Source: an uncultured Collinsella sp.
GTDB taxonomy: Bacteria; Actinomycetota; Coriobacteriia; Coriobacteriales; Coriobacteriaceae
Length of the DNA stretch: 22,624 nt
Assembly (NCBI GenBank): GCA_958348225.1
Contig: CATVYG010000039.1
Coordinates: forward strand, 1 to 22,624
Reading direction: 5' to 3'
Both the position numbers and the translations under genes were made by a program. The notes beneath the pieces were generated by a model. That model was not told where the DNA came from, made no database searches, and saw nothing but the letters and a program-made list of their open reading frames with translations. Positions 13,655-21,622 of the stretch are shown here, piece after piece; positions within the stretch are counted from its first letter, which is position 1, and each line of letters starts with the position of its first letter.

Positions 13655-14726
13655 TGAGTATGTGATCCCGGAGCACTACGAGGATCTCACTCCTGCTCCG
13701 CAGCTCGACCAGAAGACCCTCAACAAGATGGCTTGGCGCTCCTGCTTCCTGCAGGCATCGTTCAACTACGAGCGCATGCAGGCCGCTGGCTGGCTCTACT
13801 CCATCATCCCCGGTCTGGAGAAGATCCACACCAACAAGAACGACCTCGCGGCTTCCATGAGCCACAACCTGGAGTTCTTCAACACCCACCCGTTCCTTGT
13901 CACCTTTGTTATGGGCATCGTGCTTTCGCTCGAGCAGAACAAGGTTGACATCCCCACGATCCGCGCCGTCCGCGTCGCCGCAATGGGCCCGCTCGGTGGT
14001 ATCGGTGACGCCCTGTTCTGGCTGACGCTCGTGCCTATCACGGCCGGCATCACCTCCAACATGGCCATCAACGGCAACGCCGCTGCACCGATCATCTTCC
14101 TGGTGATCTTCAACGTCGTCCAGTTCGCTCTGCGCTTCTGGCTCATGAACTGGTCCTACAAGCTTGGCACCAGCGCTATTGACGCTCTGACCGCCAACAT
14201 GCAGGCCTTCACGCGTGCCGCTTCCATCATGGGCGTCTTCGTCGTCGGTTGCCTGGTCGTCACCATGGGTGGCACCCAGATCAACCTCCAGATCCCCAAC
14301 GGCACCACCCGTGGTCTCTCCGCTACTACCGTGATCGTCTCCGAGAAGGAGGCCGAGAACTTCACCGGTATGGAGGGCATCGATACCGAGACCGCTGAGG
14401 CCGGTACCATCGCCATGACCGATAAGGACGGCAACGCCCTTACCGCTTCCGATGCCGACGGCAACGCTGTCGAGTGCGGCGTCACCGATCTGGGTAACGG
14501 CATGGAGTCCGTGACCTACGGCACCGTTACCGAGGATCCGGTCAACTTCTCTGTTGCCGACACCCTCAACACCATCGTCCCGAAGCTCGTCCCGCTTATG
14601 CTTACGCTGCTGCTTTACTACATGTTCGCTAAGCACAGCTGGACCCCGACCAAGGGCATTCTCCTGCTCTTCGTCCTTGGCATCCTGGGCGCTGGCCCGC
14701 TTGGTCTCTGGCCGAGCATCTGGTAA
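13644..14726 (+). CDS. agaD: PTS EIID permease with a large polar insertion
   Basis: 360 residues against the usual ~260-300. ATG 13644 is chosen because GGAGGTGA lies 8 bases upstream. The EIID core is clear: LNKMAWRSCFLQASFNYERM, QAAGWLYSIIPGLEK, NTHPFLVTFVMGIVLSLEQ, PLGGIGDALFWLTLVPI and, at the end, PKLVPLMLTLLLYYMFAKHS plus GILGAGPLGLWPSIW. Between the helix ending near residue 210 and the helix starting near 310 is ~80-90 residues of polar, acidic sequence rich in Asp, Glu, Thr and Gly (TDKDGNALTASDADGNAVE), which most EIID proteins lack or have much shorter. It probably forms an exposed domain. A hairpin and a terminator follow. Confidence 0.93.
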   Translation: MASNEYVIPEHYEDLTPAPQLDQKTLNKMAWRSCFLQASFNYERMQAAGWLYSIIPGLEKIHTNKNDLAASMSHNLEFFNTHPFLVTFVMGIVLSLEQNKVDIPTIRAVRVAAMGPLGGIGDALFWLTLVPITAGITSNMAINGNAAAPIIFLVIFNVVQFALRFWLMNWSYKLGTSAIDALTANMQAFTRAASIMGVFVVGCLVVTMGGTQINLQIPNGTTRGLSATTVIVSEKEAENFTGMEGIDTETAEAGTIAMTDKDGNALTASDADGNAVECGVTDLGNGMESVTYGTVTEDPVNFSVADTLNTIVPKLVPLMLTLLLYYMFAKHSWTPTKGILLLFVLGILGAGPLGLWPSIW

Positions 14727-14739
14727 GGCTCTAGCTTGA

Positions 14740-14768
14740 GGGGTGTGTCCCTACGCGGCTCACACCCC
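14740..14768 (+). other. Hairpin after EIID
   Basis: GGGGTGTG at 14740-14747 pairs perfectly with CACACCCC at 14761-14768 around a 13-base loop. No T-run follows. It may protect the 3' end of the PTS transcript ahead of the true terminator. Confidence 0.4.
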
Positions 14769-14792
14769 GACCCCTTAAGCCATGTGTATGTT

Positions 14793-14831
14793 AAAAGCCG
14801 CGTGCTCGAAAGAGCGCGCGGCTTTTGTTTT
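14793..14831 (+). terminator. Terminator of the PTS operon
   Basis: AAAAGCCGCGTGCTC pairs with GAGCGCGCGGCTTTT around a GAAA tetraloop, with one G-U pair, and runs into TTTTGTTTT. It separates the PTS genes from the GntR gene. Confidence 0.93.
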
Positions 14832-14911
14832 CTTAATGATTCGGGTGTGGCAGACAGATAATGCATAACACCCTAGGTAGTTAGCCGAATTCGAGCAAAA
14901 GGGAGGATAGG

Positions 14912-15643
14912 ATGGCGATCGGAGCGCGTAAGCAACCGCTGTACGATCAGCTGGTCGATATTCTGACCGAAAAGATTGACCATGAATATCGCGCCGGTGA
15001 CATGATTCCTTCCGAGCGCGAACTTTCGGAGCGCTATGGTCTCTCGCGCACTACGGTACGCCTGGCTCTGCAGGAACTGGAGCGTTTAGGACTGGTGGTT
15101 CGGCAGCACGGTCGCGGTACCTTTGTGACCGACCGTTCGGCAAAAGCAACCAATCTTATGCAGTCCTACAGCTTTACCGAGCAGATGCGCGCGATGGGTC
15201 GAGAACCCGAGACCACGATTCTCGAGTTTTGCGAGATGGAGGCCGATAAGAATCTGGCCGAGCATATGGGATTGCGCATCGGTGATCGCATTTTTAAGCT
15301 CAAGCGCCTTCGCTCTGCCGACAACATGCCCATGATGGTCGAACGCAGCTATCTACCGGTTCGTCAATTTCTGTCCCTAAAGCGACCGCTGCTGGAGCGT
15401 AAGCCGCTTTACGATGTGATTGAGCAGGACTTTCAGCAAAAGATTCGCGTGGCCGAAGAGGAGTTCTATGCGAGCATAGCCCGTCCCACCGATGCCCACC
15501 TTTTGGGAATTGTCGAGGGCTCGCCTGTGCTCGATTTGGTCAGGACTACGTATAACGAGTCAAACGAGGTAGTGGAGTACACACTCTCGGTTGCTCGTGC
15601 CGATCAGTTTAAATACAAGGTTTACCACCAGCGCAGTAACTAG
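14912..15643 (+). CDS. agaR: GntR/HutC family regulator of the amino-sugar genes
   Basis: 243 residues. Residues ~8-75 are the winged HTH: PLYDQLVDILTEKI, IPSERELSERYGLSRTTVR and ALQELERLGLVVRQHGRGTF. Residues ~95-235 form the UTRA ligand domain that binds a phosphorylated sugar in NagR/DasR-type relatives (MVERSYLPV, VEGSPVLDLVRTTYN). GGGAGGAT lies a few bases before ATG 14912. Its place between the PTS operon and agaS, and the identical TGGTTACTACCA elements before both, make it the probable repressor, released by GalNAc-6-P or GalN-6-P. The symbol denotes role, not orthology to the DeoR-family AgaR of enterobacteria. Confidence 0.88.
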   Translation: MAIGARKQPLYDQLVDILTEKIDHEYRAGDMIPSERELSERYGLSRTTVRLALQELERLGLVVRQHGRGTFVTDRSAKATNLMQSYSFTEQMRAMGREPETTILEFCEMEADKNLAEHMGLRIGDRIFKLKRLRSADNMPMMVERSYLPVRQFLSLKRPLLERKPLYDVIEQDFQQKIRVAEEEFYASIARPTDAHLLGIVEGSPVLDLVRTTYNESNEVVEYTLSVARADQFKYKVYHQRSN

Positions 15644-15680
15644 TGCTCGCATCGTTTCCATATGGTGATTCTTTGCATTT

Positions 15681-15718
15681 AACTGGTTACTACCAGATAA
15701 CCAACCGAAGTGTATAAT
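15681..15718 (+). promoter_or_regulatory. agaS promoter with GntR-type operator
   Basis: A perfect TATAAT lies at 15713-15718. The -35 zone is not a recognisable hexamer and is instead filled by CTGGT-TACT-ACCAG (15683-15696), a perfect dyad starting with AACTGGT at 15681. A second dyad GGTTA...TAACC overlaps it. A protein bound here would exclude RNA polymerase. Confidence 0.65.
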
Positions 15719-15757
15719 TGCACGTCAGAGGATTACTTCTAGAGAGAGGTATTAGAA

Positions 15758-16924
15758 ATGTTCGAGAAGAGTGTCGAGGAGCTCACCGAGCTCGGCGCCC
15801 AGATCACCACGGCCGAGATTGCTCAGCAGCCCGAGCTTTGGCGTGATACGCTCAACATCTATCGCGAGAACAAGGAGGCCATCGAGGCCTTCCTGGCCGA
15901 GGCTCGCGCTATGGGCGAGGGTCGTCTGTCCGTTGTCTTCACCGGTGCCGGTACGTCCGACTACGTTGGCGATACCTGCGCCCCGTACCTGCGTCACGCT
16001 GGCAACACTGATCTCTACGACTTTAAGCCCATCGCCACGACCGACATCGTGAGCGCCCCGCGCGATTTCCTGCGCGCCGAGGATCCCACGCTCGTGGTTT
16101 CCTTTGCCCGCTCTGGCAACAGCCCCGAGAGCCTTGCCGCCGTTGCCGTTGCCAAGGAGCTCGTCCACAACGTCAAGTTCCTCAACATCACCTGCGCTCC
16201 CGAGGGCAAGCTCGCCGTCGAGTCTGCCGATGATCCCAACGCGCTGACGCTGCTCATCCCGCGCGCCAACGACAAGGGCTTCGCCATGACCGGTTCTTAT
16301 TCCTGCATGACCCTGCTCTCCACCCTTATTTTCGACACTGCCTCTGACGAGCAGAAGGCCGAGTGGGTCGAGACGATTGCCAAGATGGGCGAGGAGGTCA
16401 TCTCCCGTGAGCCTGAGATCGCCGATTACCTGGCTGGCGACTTCAACCGCGTGACCTACTTGGGTTCTGGCTCCTTCGGTGGCCTTGCTCAGGAGAGCCA
16501 GCTCAAGATCCTCGAGCTCGCTCACGGTCTGGTTGCTACTTCCTACGACACCTCCATGGGCTATCGTCACGGACCTAAGTCCTTCGTCGACGATAAGACG
16601 CTCGTCTTCGTGTTCGTCAACAACGACGCCTACACCCGTCAGTACGACATCGACATCCTCAACGAGATCGGTGGCGACAAGATTGCTCAGCACACTGTTG
16701 CCGTTCAGCAGGATGGCGCTACCGTCTACGAGGGCGAGTCCTTCACCTTTAAGGGCTACGAGGCGCTTCCCGAGGGCTACCTTGCCCTGCCGTTCGTGAT
16801 GTTTGCCCAGGCTATCAGCCTGCTCAACTCCGTGCGCGTGGGCAACACGCCCGATACGCCGAGCCCCACCGGCACGGTCAACCGCGTGGTTAAGGGCGTG
16901 ACGATTCACCCCTTCACCGCTTAA
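15758..16924 (+). CDS. agaS: AgaS-type SIS-domain galactosamine-6-phosphate deaminase/isomerase
   Basis: 388 residues, the size of AgaS. It converts galactosamine-6-phosphate to tagatose-6-phosphate with release of ammonia. Two SIS domains are seen: the first with VVFTGAGTSDYVGDT and VSFARSGNSPES (sugar-phosphate binding serines), the second with YLGSGSFGGLAQES and ELAHGLV. AgaS marks are MGYRHGPKSF and, near the end, the block from GNTPDTPSPTGTVNRVVKGV. It has its own promoter, and a terminator follows, so it is probably a single-gene transcript. GAGAGAGG lies about 8 bases before the ATG. Glucosamine-6-P isomerase activity is less likely because the sequence matches AgaS rather than GlmS or NagB. 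Confidence 0.92.
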   Translation: MFEKSVEELTELGAQITTAEIAQQPELWRDTLNIYRENKEAIEAFLAEARAMGEGRLSVVFTGAGTSDYVGDTCAPYLRHAGNTDLYDFKPIATTDIVSAPRDFLRAEDPTLVVSFARSGNSPESLAAVAVAKELVHNVKFLNITCAPEGKLAVESADDPNALTLLIPRANDKGFAMTGSYSCMTLLSTLIFDTASDEQKAEWVETIAKMGEEVISREPEIADYLAGDFNRVTYLGSGSFGGLAQESQLKILELAHGLVATSYDTSMGYRHGPKSFVDDKTLVFVFVNNDAYTRQYDIDILNEIGGDKIAQHTVAVQQDGATVYEGESFTFKGYEALPEGYLALPFVMFAQAISLLNSVRVGNTPDTPSPTGTVNRVVKGVTIHPFTA

Positions 16925-16942
16925 TCGCGTCCCCCTGTAAGG

Positions 16943-16981
16943 GCGCCCGTCCGCTCATAACGGCGGGCGGGCGCTTTTTGT
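16943..16981 (+). terminator. Terminator after agaS
   Basis: GCGCCCGTCCGC pairs with the GC-rich GGCGGGCGGGCGC segment and is followed by TTTTTGTTTTT. Confidence 0.92.
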
Positions 16982-17042
16982 TTTTACATGGACCGGGTAT
17001 AAGCATTACCACAGTCAACTGCTTTAGAAGCAAGGAGTGCAT

Positions 17043-18212
17043 ATGAGCACGTACGCAATTAAGGCTGACAAGTTCTTCTTGCCGGCAGGTCCGCAACTGG
17101 GCGGCTATCTTATGGTCGAGGATGGCGTTTTTGGCGCCTGGCAGGCCGACGAGCCCTCTTGCGAGATTAAGGACTACACGGGATCGTGGATCGCACCGGG
17201 CATGGTCGACACCCACATCCATGGCTTCTATAACCATTCGACTACCGATAACGACCCCGAGGGTATCGATATCAGCTCGACTGAGCTCGCCCGTCGCGGT
17301 ACCACCAGCTGGCTGCCCACGACGTTCACCGATGGCGTCGAGCAGATCAAGGACGCCTGCGCCGCTATCGCCCAGGCGGACGAGGGTCGCGGCCCCGACT
17401 TCTGTGGTGCTCGTATCCAAGGCATCTACCTGGAGGGCCCCTTCTTTACCATGAAGCACGTGGGCGCGCAGAACCCCGCTTATCTTATCGATCCCTCCGA
17501 GGAGGTCTTCGATCAGTGGCAGGAGGCTGCTGGCGGACGTATCGTCAAAAGCGCCATGGCGGCCGAGCGCGACGGTGCCGCTGCTTATGCAGCTGCTTTG
17601 AACGCCAAGGGTGTGGTGACCAGCATCGGTCACTCCGACGCCACCTACGATGAGTGCATCGCCGCCATCAACGCCGGTGCCAGCTGCTTTACGCATACCT
17701 ATAACGGCCAGCGCGGGCTGCATCACCGTGAGCCCGGTGTCGTGGGTGCTGCCATGTCCACGCCCGAGACCTACGCCGAGATCATCTGTGACGGCAAACA
17801 CGTGAACCCTGCCGCCATCAAGGCGCTGCTGCAGGCAAAAGGCTGGCAGCACACGGTGCTCATCACCGACTGCCTTGGCTGCGGCGGCATGCCCGAGGGC
17901 AGCTACACCAGCGGCGGCATGGACGTCATCATGAAGGACAACCTGTGCTGGCTCGCCGACGGCAAGAGCATTGCCGGCTCGGTGCTCACGCTTGCCCAGG
18001 GCGTCAAGAACATTGTCGATTGGGGCATCGCCAGCGCCGATATCGCCATTCGCATGGCTACCGAGGTGCCGGCTCGCTCTGCACACATCGAGGATAAGTG
18101 CGGCAGCATCATGCCGGGTCGCGACGCCGACTTTGTCGTGTTCGACCATGAGCTCACCCTCGTCGAGACGTATGTTGGCGGCCAGAGCGTCGGCAACGCC
18201 TTTACCGAGTAA
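17043..18212 (+). CDS. nagA: N-acetylgalactosamine/glucosamine-6-phosphate deacetylase
   Basis: 389 residues. It removes acetate from GalNAc-6-P (AgaA role) or GlcNAc-6-P (NagA role) in the cytoplasm. The amidohydrolase metal and catalytic residues are in place: D56-T-H58-I-H60-G, E131 in YLEGPFF, H197 in GHSDA, H218 in THTYNGQRG (family THLFN-like), HHREPG, DGKHVNP, and catalytic D276 in TDCLGCGG. I chose ATG 17043 with AAGGAG five bases upstream; a GTG six bases earlier lies on that Shine-Dalgarno and is unlikely. Its C-terminal 43 residues recur, diverged, as a fragment at 20939-21070. Confidence 0.92.
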   Translation: MSTYAIKADKFFLPAGPQLGGYLMVEDGVFGAWQADEPSCEIKDYTGSWIAPGMVDTHIHGFYNHSTTDNDPEGIDISSTELARRGTTSWLPTTFTDGVEQIKDACAAIAQADEGRGPDFCGARIQGIYLEGPFFTMKHVGAQNPAYLIDPSEEVFDQWQEAAGGRIVKSAMAAERDGAAAYAAALNAKGVVTSIGHSDATYDECIAAINAGASCFTHTYNGQRGLHHREPGVVGAAMSTPETYAEIICDGKHVNPAAIKALLQAKGWQHTVLITDCLGCGGMPEGSYTSGGMDVIMKDNLCWLADGKSIAGSVLTLAQGVKNIVDWGIASADIAIRMATEVPARSAHIEDKCGSIMPGRDADFVVFDHELTLVETYVGGQSVGNAFTE

Positions 18213-18218
18213 CGATAG

Positions 18219-18256
18219 AAAAAGACGGCGGGCCCGAATCTGCTCGGACCCGCCGT
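18219..18256 (-). terminator. Terminator of the flavodoxin gene (minus strand)
   Basis: ACGGCGGGCCCGA pairs with TCGGACCCGCCGT (one mismatch or wobble) and, read on the minus strand, is followed by TCTTTTTC. It lies between convergent nagA and flavodoxin genes; on the + strand no T-run follows, though the stem could still help end nagA transcripts. Confidence 0.8.
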
Positions 18257-18287
18257 ATGGGTTAAACGCTCAAAAGCACCTTTACAG

Positions 18288-18872
18288 TTACAGCTTGTTA
18301 GCGATCTTCTTTGCCGTGCGCTTGACGCCGGCCACCAGACCTCCTGCAGGATGCTCCTTCTCGTAGGCTAGACGCTTCTCGCGCTTGGCATACTCTTCGA
18401 CGATGATGTCGCCGTACTCGTCTTCGATCTTGTCGAAGAAGTCGACAGCGCCCTTAATTTCCTCAGCGGTTGGGTGTCCCTTCTGGACGCCGCCGGTGAG
18501 TTTGAACGGCCCCCACGTATCAAAGCCGGGGCAGCCGTAGACACCCATAAAGATGGCCTGCCTCATGCGGCAGATGCCATCGATATCCTTGCCGTACCAC
18601 TTGTTTTTGCCGCCGTAGGTCATAAGGCCAAACACCTTGTCCTGCGGCTGCAGCACGTTCGTGAGAACGCGTGCCATGTCCTTGTCGATCTCGGAGTAAT
18701 AGATGCCCGTGGCGACACCGATCAGATGGTATTCGTGCAGGTCGGGGTACTCGTTTTTACCGAGTGACTTCACGTCGAGGGTATCGATCTCGGGGTGCGC
18801 CTCGACGATGGCGTCCACGAGCTTTTTCGTATTGCCGTGGTGGTGTGAGGCATAAAGGATGATGGTTCGCAT
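18288..18872 (-). CDS. Flavodoxin-family protein
   Basis: 194 residues. It starts MRTIILYASHHHGNTKKLVDAI, where S-H-H-H-G-N-T (9-15) fills the place of the flavodoxin FMN-phosphate loop (T/S-x-T-G-N-T). GVATGIYYSEIDKDM and FGLMTYGGKNKWYGKDIDG match the second and third FMN loops. The final ~40 residues are basic (KREKRLAYEKEHPAGG). The start at 18872 is chosen because AAAGG lies 7 bases upstream; the frame stays open far upstream without another good site. An electron-transfer role is likely; the partner is unknown. It is transcribed against the surrounding amino-sugar genes and need not belong to them. Confidence 0.85.
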   Translation of the reverse strand: MRTIILYASHHHGNTKKLVDAIVEAHPEIDTLDVKSLGKNEYPDLHEYHLIGVATGIYYSEIDKDMARVLTNVLQPQDKVFGLMTYGGKNKWYGKDIDGICRMRQAIFMGVYGCPGFDTWGPFKLTGGVQKGHPTAEEIKGAVDFFDKIEDEYGDIIVEEYAKREKRLAYEKEHPAGGLVAGVKRTAKKIANKL

Positions 18873-19028
18873 AAGAAGGCCTTTCAGCTGTAATTGCATC
18901 AATGTCTGTATGGTACCCCGTTGCATGGCTGGGAAACCGGACGCATCGATGAACGTGCGGGTTTGTCCTTTGGTCAGGGCCGAGACGGGTTCTTGCGAGC
19001 AAAAAGCAGTTGTTCGAAAGGATGGACA

Positions 19029-19910
19029 ATGGAATACGCTCTCTCCAACGATTCGATTTCTATCAAGGTCTCCACGGCCGGTGGTTCGTTTACCTCGATT
19101 GAGGCTGGAGGTCGCGAGTACTTGTGGCAGGGCGATCCCGCCGTGTGGTCCGGCCAGGCACCGATTTGCTTCCCGATTTGCGGAGGTTTGCGCGATAACA
19201 GCGCCATGACGTTTGCCGGACATCATGTGAAGCTCGCCCGCCACGGCTTTGCGCGCAAGCAAGAGTGGAAACTGTTGAGCCAAAGCGCAAACGAGCTGGC
19301 GATGTGCCTGGCATCCGAGGATAACGCTGCATTGCTGAGCGATTATCCGTATCCGTTTAAGCTTGTCGCCCGCTATACGCTCGAGGACGCCGCCGTGCGT
19401 GTCGCCTACGAGGTGACCAACGAGGGCACCGAGGACATGCCGTTCTTTATTGGCGGTCATCCCGGCTTTAGGTGCCCGCTCGATGAGGGCGAGGCCTATA
19501 CGGACTACGAGTTGCGCTTTGAGAAGGACGAGGCTGCGGAGCTCTGCACCGCTGTCCCTTCGACTGGCTTGATTGACGTTACCAACCGCTCCAAGAACCC
19601 CATGGTGGGAAAGACGCTGCCCCTGTCGCATGAGCTCTTCGATTTTGCGGAGACCATCTTTGACGTGCTCGAGAGCCGTCAGGTCACGCTTTCTAAGAAG
19701 GGGGAGGACAAGGGCGTTCGCCTGAGCTTCGAGGGCTTCCCGTACCTCATTGTGTGGAGCAAGCCCGAGGGTGATTTTGTGGCAGTTGAGCCCTGGGGCG
19801 GCCTCTCGACCTGTTCCGATGAGGATGACGTGCTTGAGCACAAGCGCGGCTGCCTTATCGCCAAGCCCAAGGAGACCGTCGTTCGCTCGTTCACAATCGA
19901 GATTCTGTAG
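19029..19910 (+). CDS. lacX: Aldose 1-epimerase family protein, LacX-like
   Basis: 293 residues. It resembles the LacX branch of the galactose-mutarotase family: an N-terminal STAGGSFTSIEAGGREYLW, then WSGQAPICFPICGGLRDN (the LacX form of the substrate entrance), HGFARKQEW, GGHPGFRCPL with the catalytic histidine, and a C-terminal glutamate in VAVEPWGG. It would interconvert anomers of a free or phosphorylated hexose. AAAGGA lies six bases before ATG 19029. It is followed after 59 bases by the lacC-like kinase; lacX and lacC also occur together in tagatose-6-P pathway loci. The true substrate is not known. Confidence 0.85.
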   Translation: MEYALSNDSISIKVSTAGGSFTSIEAGGREYLWQGDPAVWSGQAPICFPICGGLRDNSAMTFAGHHVKLARHGFARKQEWKLLSQSANELAMCLASEDNAALLSDYPYPFKLVARYTLEDAAVRVAYEVTNEGTEDMPFFIGGHPGFRCPLDEGEAYTDYELRFEKDEAAELCTAVPSTGLIDVTNRSKNPMVGKTLPLSHELFDFAETIFDVLESRQVTLSKKGEDKGVRLSFEGFPYLIVWSKPEGDFVAVEPWGGLSTCSDEDDVLEHKRGCLIAKPKETVVRSFTIEIL

Positions 19911-19969
19911 TCGCATGTAGCCAATTCGTTTTGCAAGGCATAAGGAGCCTGCGAGATAAGGAGCTAGAA

Positions 19970-20905
19970 ATGATCCTCACCGTTACGATGAACCCGTCCG
20001 TCGATACGCGCTATCAGCTCGATGAGCTCATTATCGACGACGTCAACCGCGTGACGCCCGAAAAGACCGCCGGCGGTAAGGGCCTCAACGTGGCCCGCGT
20101 CCTGGGCCAGCTGGGCGACGATGTCGTGGCAACCGGCTTGCTTGGTGGTCATATGGGCGCCTATATGGCCGAGCTCATGGATGCCAACGGCATTAAGAAT
20201 GATTTTGTGCCCATCAAGGGCGAGACCCGCATCTGCCTCAATATCCTTCATGCTGGCAACCAGACCGAGTTGCTCGAGAGCGGCCCGACGATTGCCCCCG
20301 AGGAGCTCGATGCCTTTACCGCCAAGTTCGCCGAGCTTGCGAGCAAGGCCGATGTCGTTACCATCTCGGGTTCGCTGCCCCGCGGCGTCGAGGCGGACTA
20401 CTACGCCAAGATCACGGGCATTGCAGAGAACGCCGGCGCCAAGGTGCTGCTCGATACCTCGGGCGCCTCGCTCGAGGCTGCGCTCAAGTCCAAGGTCAAG
20501 CCTGAGCTGGTTAAGCCTAACCTGACCGAAATTAACGGCCTTCTGGGCACGAGCTTTACCACCGACGATGTGGACGAGCTCCGTTCCGCGCTCGCCTCTG
20601 ACGCCCGCTTCTCCGATATCCCCTGGGTCGTCGTATCCATGGGCGCTGCCGGCTCCGTTGGTTTCCATAACGGCCGTGCGTTCCGCGTCAAGACCCCCGA
20701 TATCCCCGCCGTTAACGCTACGGGCTCTGGCGATTCGACCATTGCCGGTTTCGCACATGCGATTGCTGCCGGCGCCGACGACGAGACGGTGCTGCGTACC
20801 GCCAACACCTGCGGCAAGCTCAATGCCATGGATCCCATGACTGGCCACTTGGTTATGGATCGTTGGGACGAGGTTTACAACGGCGTTGTCGTGACCGAGC
20901 TGTAG
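19970..20905 (+). CDS. lacC: PfkB-family kinase, probably tagatose-6-phosphate kinase
   Basis: 311 residues, the size of LacC/FruK. It starts MILTVTMNPSVD, typical of the LacC/FruK group. The sugar-binding G35-G-K-G-L-N is followed by ARVLGQLG, ISGSLPRG and the PfkB signature GSGDSTIAGF, with D255 as catalytic base (usual form GAGDS). TAAGGAG precedes ATG 19970. In this setting the product of AgaS (tagatose-6-P) is the natural substrate, giving tagatose-1,6-bisphosphate. 1-phosphofructokinase cannot be excluded by sequence alone, but no fructose PTS is nearby. No aldolase gene for the product is in the window. Confidence 0.85.
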   Translation: MILTVTMNPSVDTRYQLDELIIDDVNRVTPEKTAGGKGLNVARVLGQLGDDVVATGLLGGHMGAYMAELMDANGIKNDFVPIKGETRICLNILHAGNQTELLESGPTIAPEELDAFTAKFAELASKADVVTISGSLPRGVEADYYAKITGIAENAGAKVLLDTSGASLEAALKSKVKPELVKPNLTEINGLLGTSFTTDDVDELRSALASDARFSDIPWVVVSMGAAGSVGFHNGRAFRVKTPDIPAVNATGSGDSTIAGFAHAIAAGADDETVLRTANTCGKLNAMDPMTGHLVMDRWDEVYNGVVVTEL

Positions 20906-20938
20906 GAGCTTGTGCTGCGGCCCCGGCATCGGTTGCTA

Positions 20939-21070
20939 GCTCATGTCGACGACAAGTGCGATAGCATTATGTCGGGGCGCGACGCCGACGTTGTCGTGTT
21001 CAATCCCGACCTTACCCTGGTCGAGACGCATGTGGGTGGCAACAGCGTCGGTAATGCGTTTGCCGAGTAG
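20939..21070 (+). pseudogene. 3' fragment of a second nagA-like gene
   Basis: The frame from 20939 to the TAG at 21068-21070 encodes the last 43 residues of a NagA-like deacetylase. Matches to the intact nagA C-terminus include DKC-SIM-GRDAD-VVF, LTLVET, VGG-SVGNAF; 32 of 43 residues agree by hand count. There is no start codon, no Shine-Dalgarno, and none of the catalytic region. It lies 33 bases after the lacC-like stop and 32 bases before yhcH. The DNA is about as diverged as between paralogues rather than a recent copy, so a different nagA once stood here and was deleted. Confidence 0.85.
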
Positions 21071-21102
21071 CCGCCAAAGAAACGATCCGAGAGGGGATTT
21101 AG

Positions 21103-21576
21103 ATGATTTACGGTGCATTGGGCGATATCGAGGAGTACCGTGGAATGCTCAAGGGCCTCGACGTGCTGATCGACTGGCTCGAGGAGAACGATCCGGCGAA
21201 GCTCGAGGTCGGCAGCCATCCGATTCTGGGCGACAAGGTCTTTGCGAACGTCATGGCTCCCACGACGCGTCCCGAGGCCGAGGCTCATTACGAGACGCAT
21301 CAGCGCTATCACGACCTGCAGATCGATGTCGAGGGTCGCGAGGCCTTTAAGGTCGCTACGGGCAGCTTGACGCTGGTCCAGGAGTTTGACGAGAAGGACG
21401 ACTACGATCTGGTCGATTCCGACGCCTCGATCGCCGGCGATCTTGCCGACGACAAGTTCGCGCTGTTCGTTGCCGGCGAGCCTCATATGCCCACGCTCGA
21501 GTTCCCGGACGATGGCGCGCAGCCGGTCAAGAAGATCTGCTTTAAGCTGCTTGCAGATGCTTACTGGGAAGAGTAA
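21103..21576 (+). CDS. YhcH/YjgK/YiaL family protein
   Basis: 157 residues, the full family length. The cupin-like metal site shows as H62-x3-H66-x3-H70-D-L-Q followed by EGREAF. The family occurs in sialic acid, beta-galactosidase (EbgC) and other sugar operons and is thought to act on sugar anomers or related intermediates; its reaction is not settled. GAGAGGGG lies 6-7 bases before ATG 21103. It follows the nagA remnant directly and probably shares the lacX-lacC transcript. Placement supports a link to the amino-sugar pathway. Confidence 0.85.
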   Translation: MIYGALGDIEEYRGMLKGLDVLIDWLEENDPAKLEVGSHPILGDKVFANVMAPTTRPEAEAHYETHQRYHDLQIDVEGREAFKVATGSLTLVQEFDEKDDYDLVDSDASIAGDLADDKFALFVAGEPHMPTLEFPDDGAQPVKKICFKLLADAYWEE

Positions 21577-21622
21577 CGAACTGCTCGTGAGCTAGCGTGA
21601 TTTCCCTTGGGGAACGCGTTTG

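Noticed and set aside
13557..18149. Long minus-strand frames opposite EIID, agaS and nagA
   Set aside because: They arise from the strong third-position GC bias of the opposite genes; no family motifs and no start signals.
18873..19916. N-terminal extension of the flavodoxin frame on the minus strand
   Set aside because: The frame stays open opposite the lacX-like gene, but the flavodoxin fold begins at 18872, where a Shine-Dalgarno is present.
20939..21070. Small intact gene for a 43-residue peptide
   Set aside because: No start codon or ribosome site, and its sequence is only the C-terminal end of NagA, which cannot act alone.
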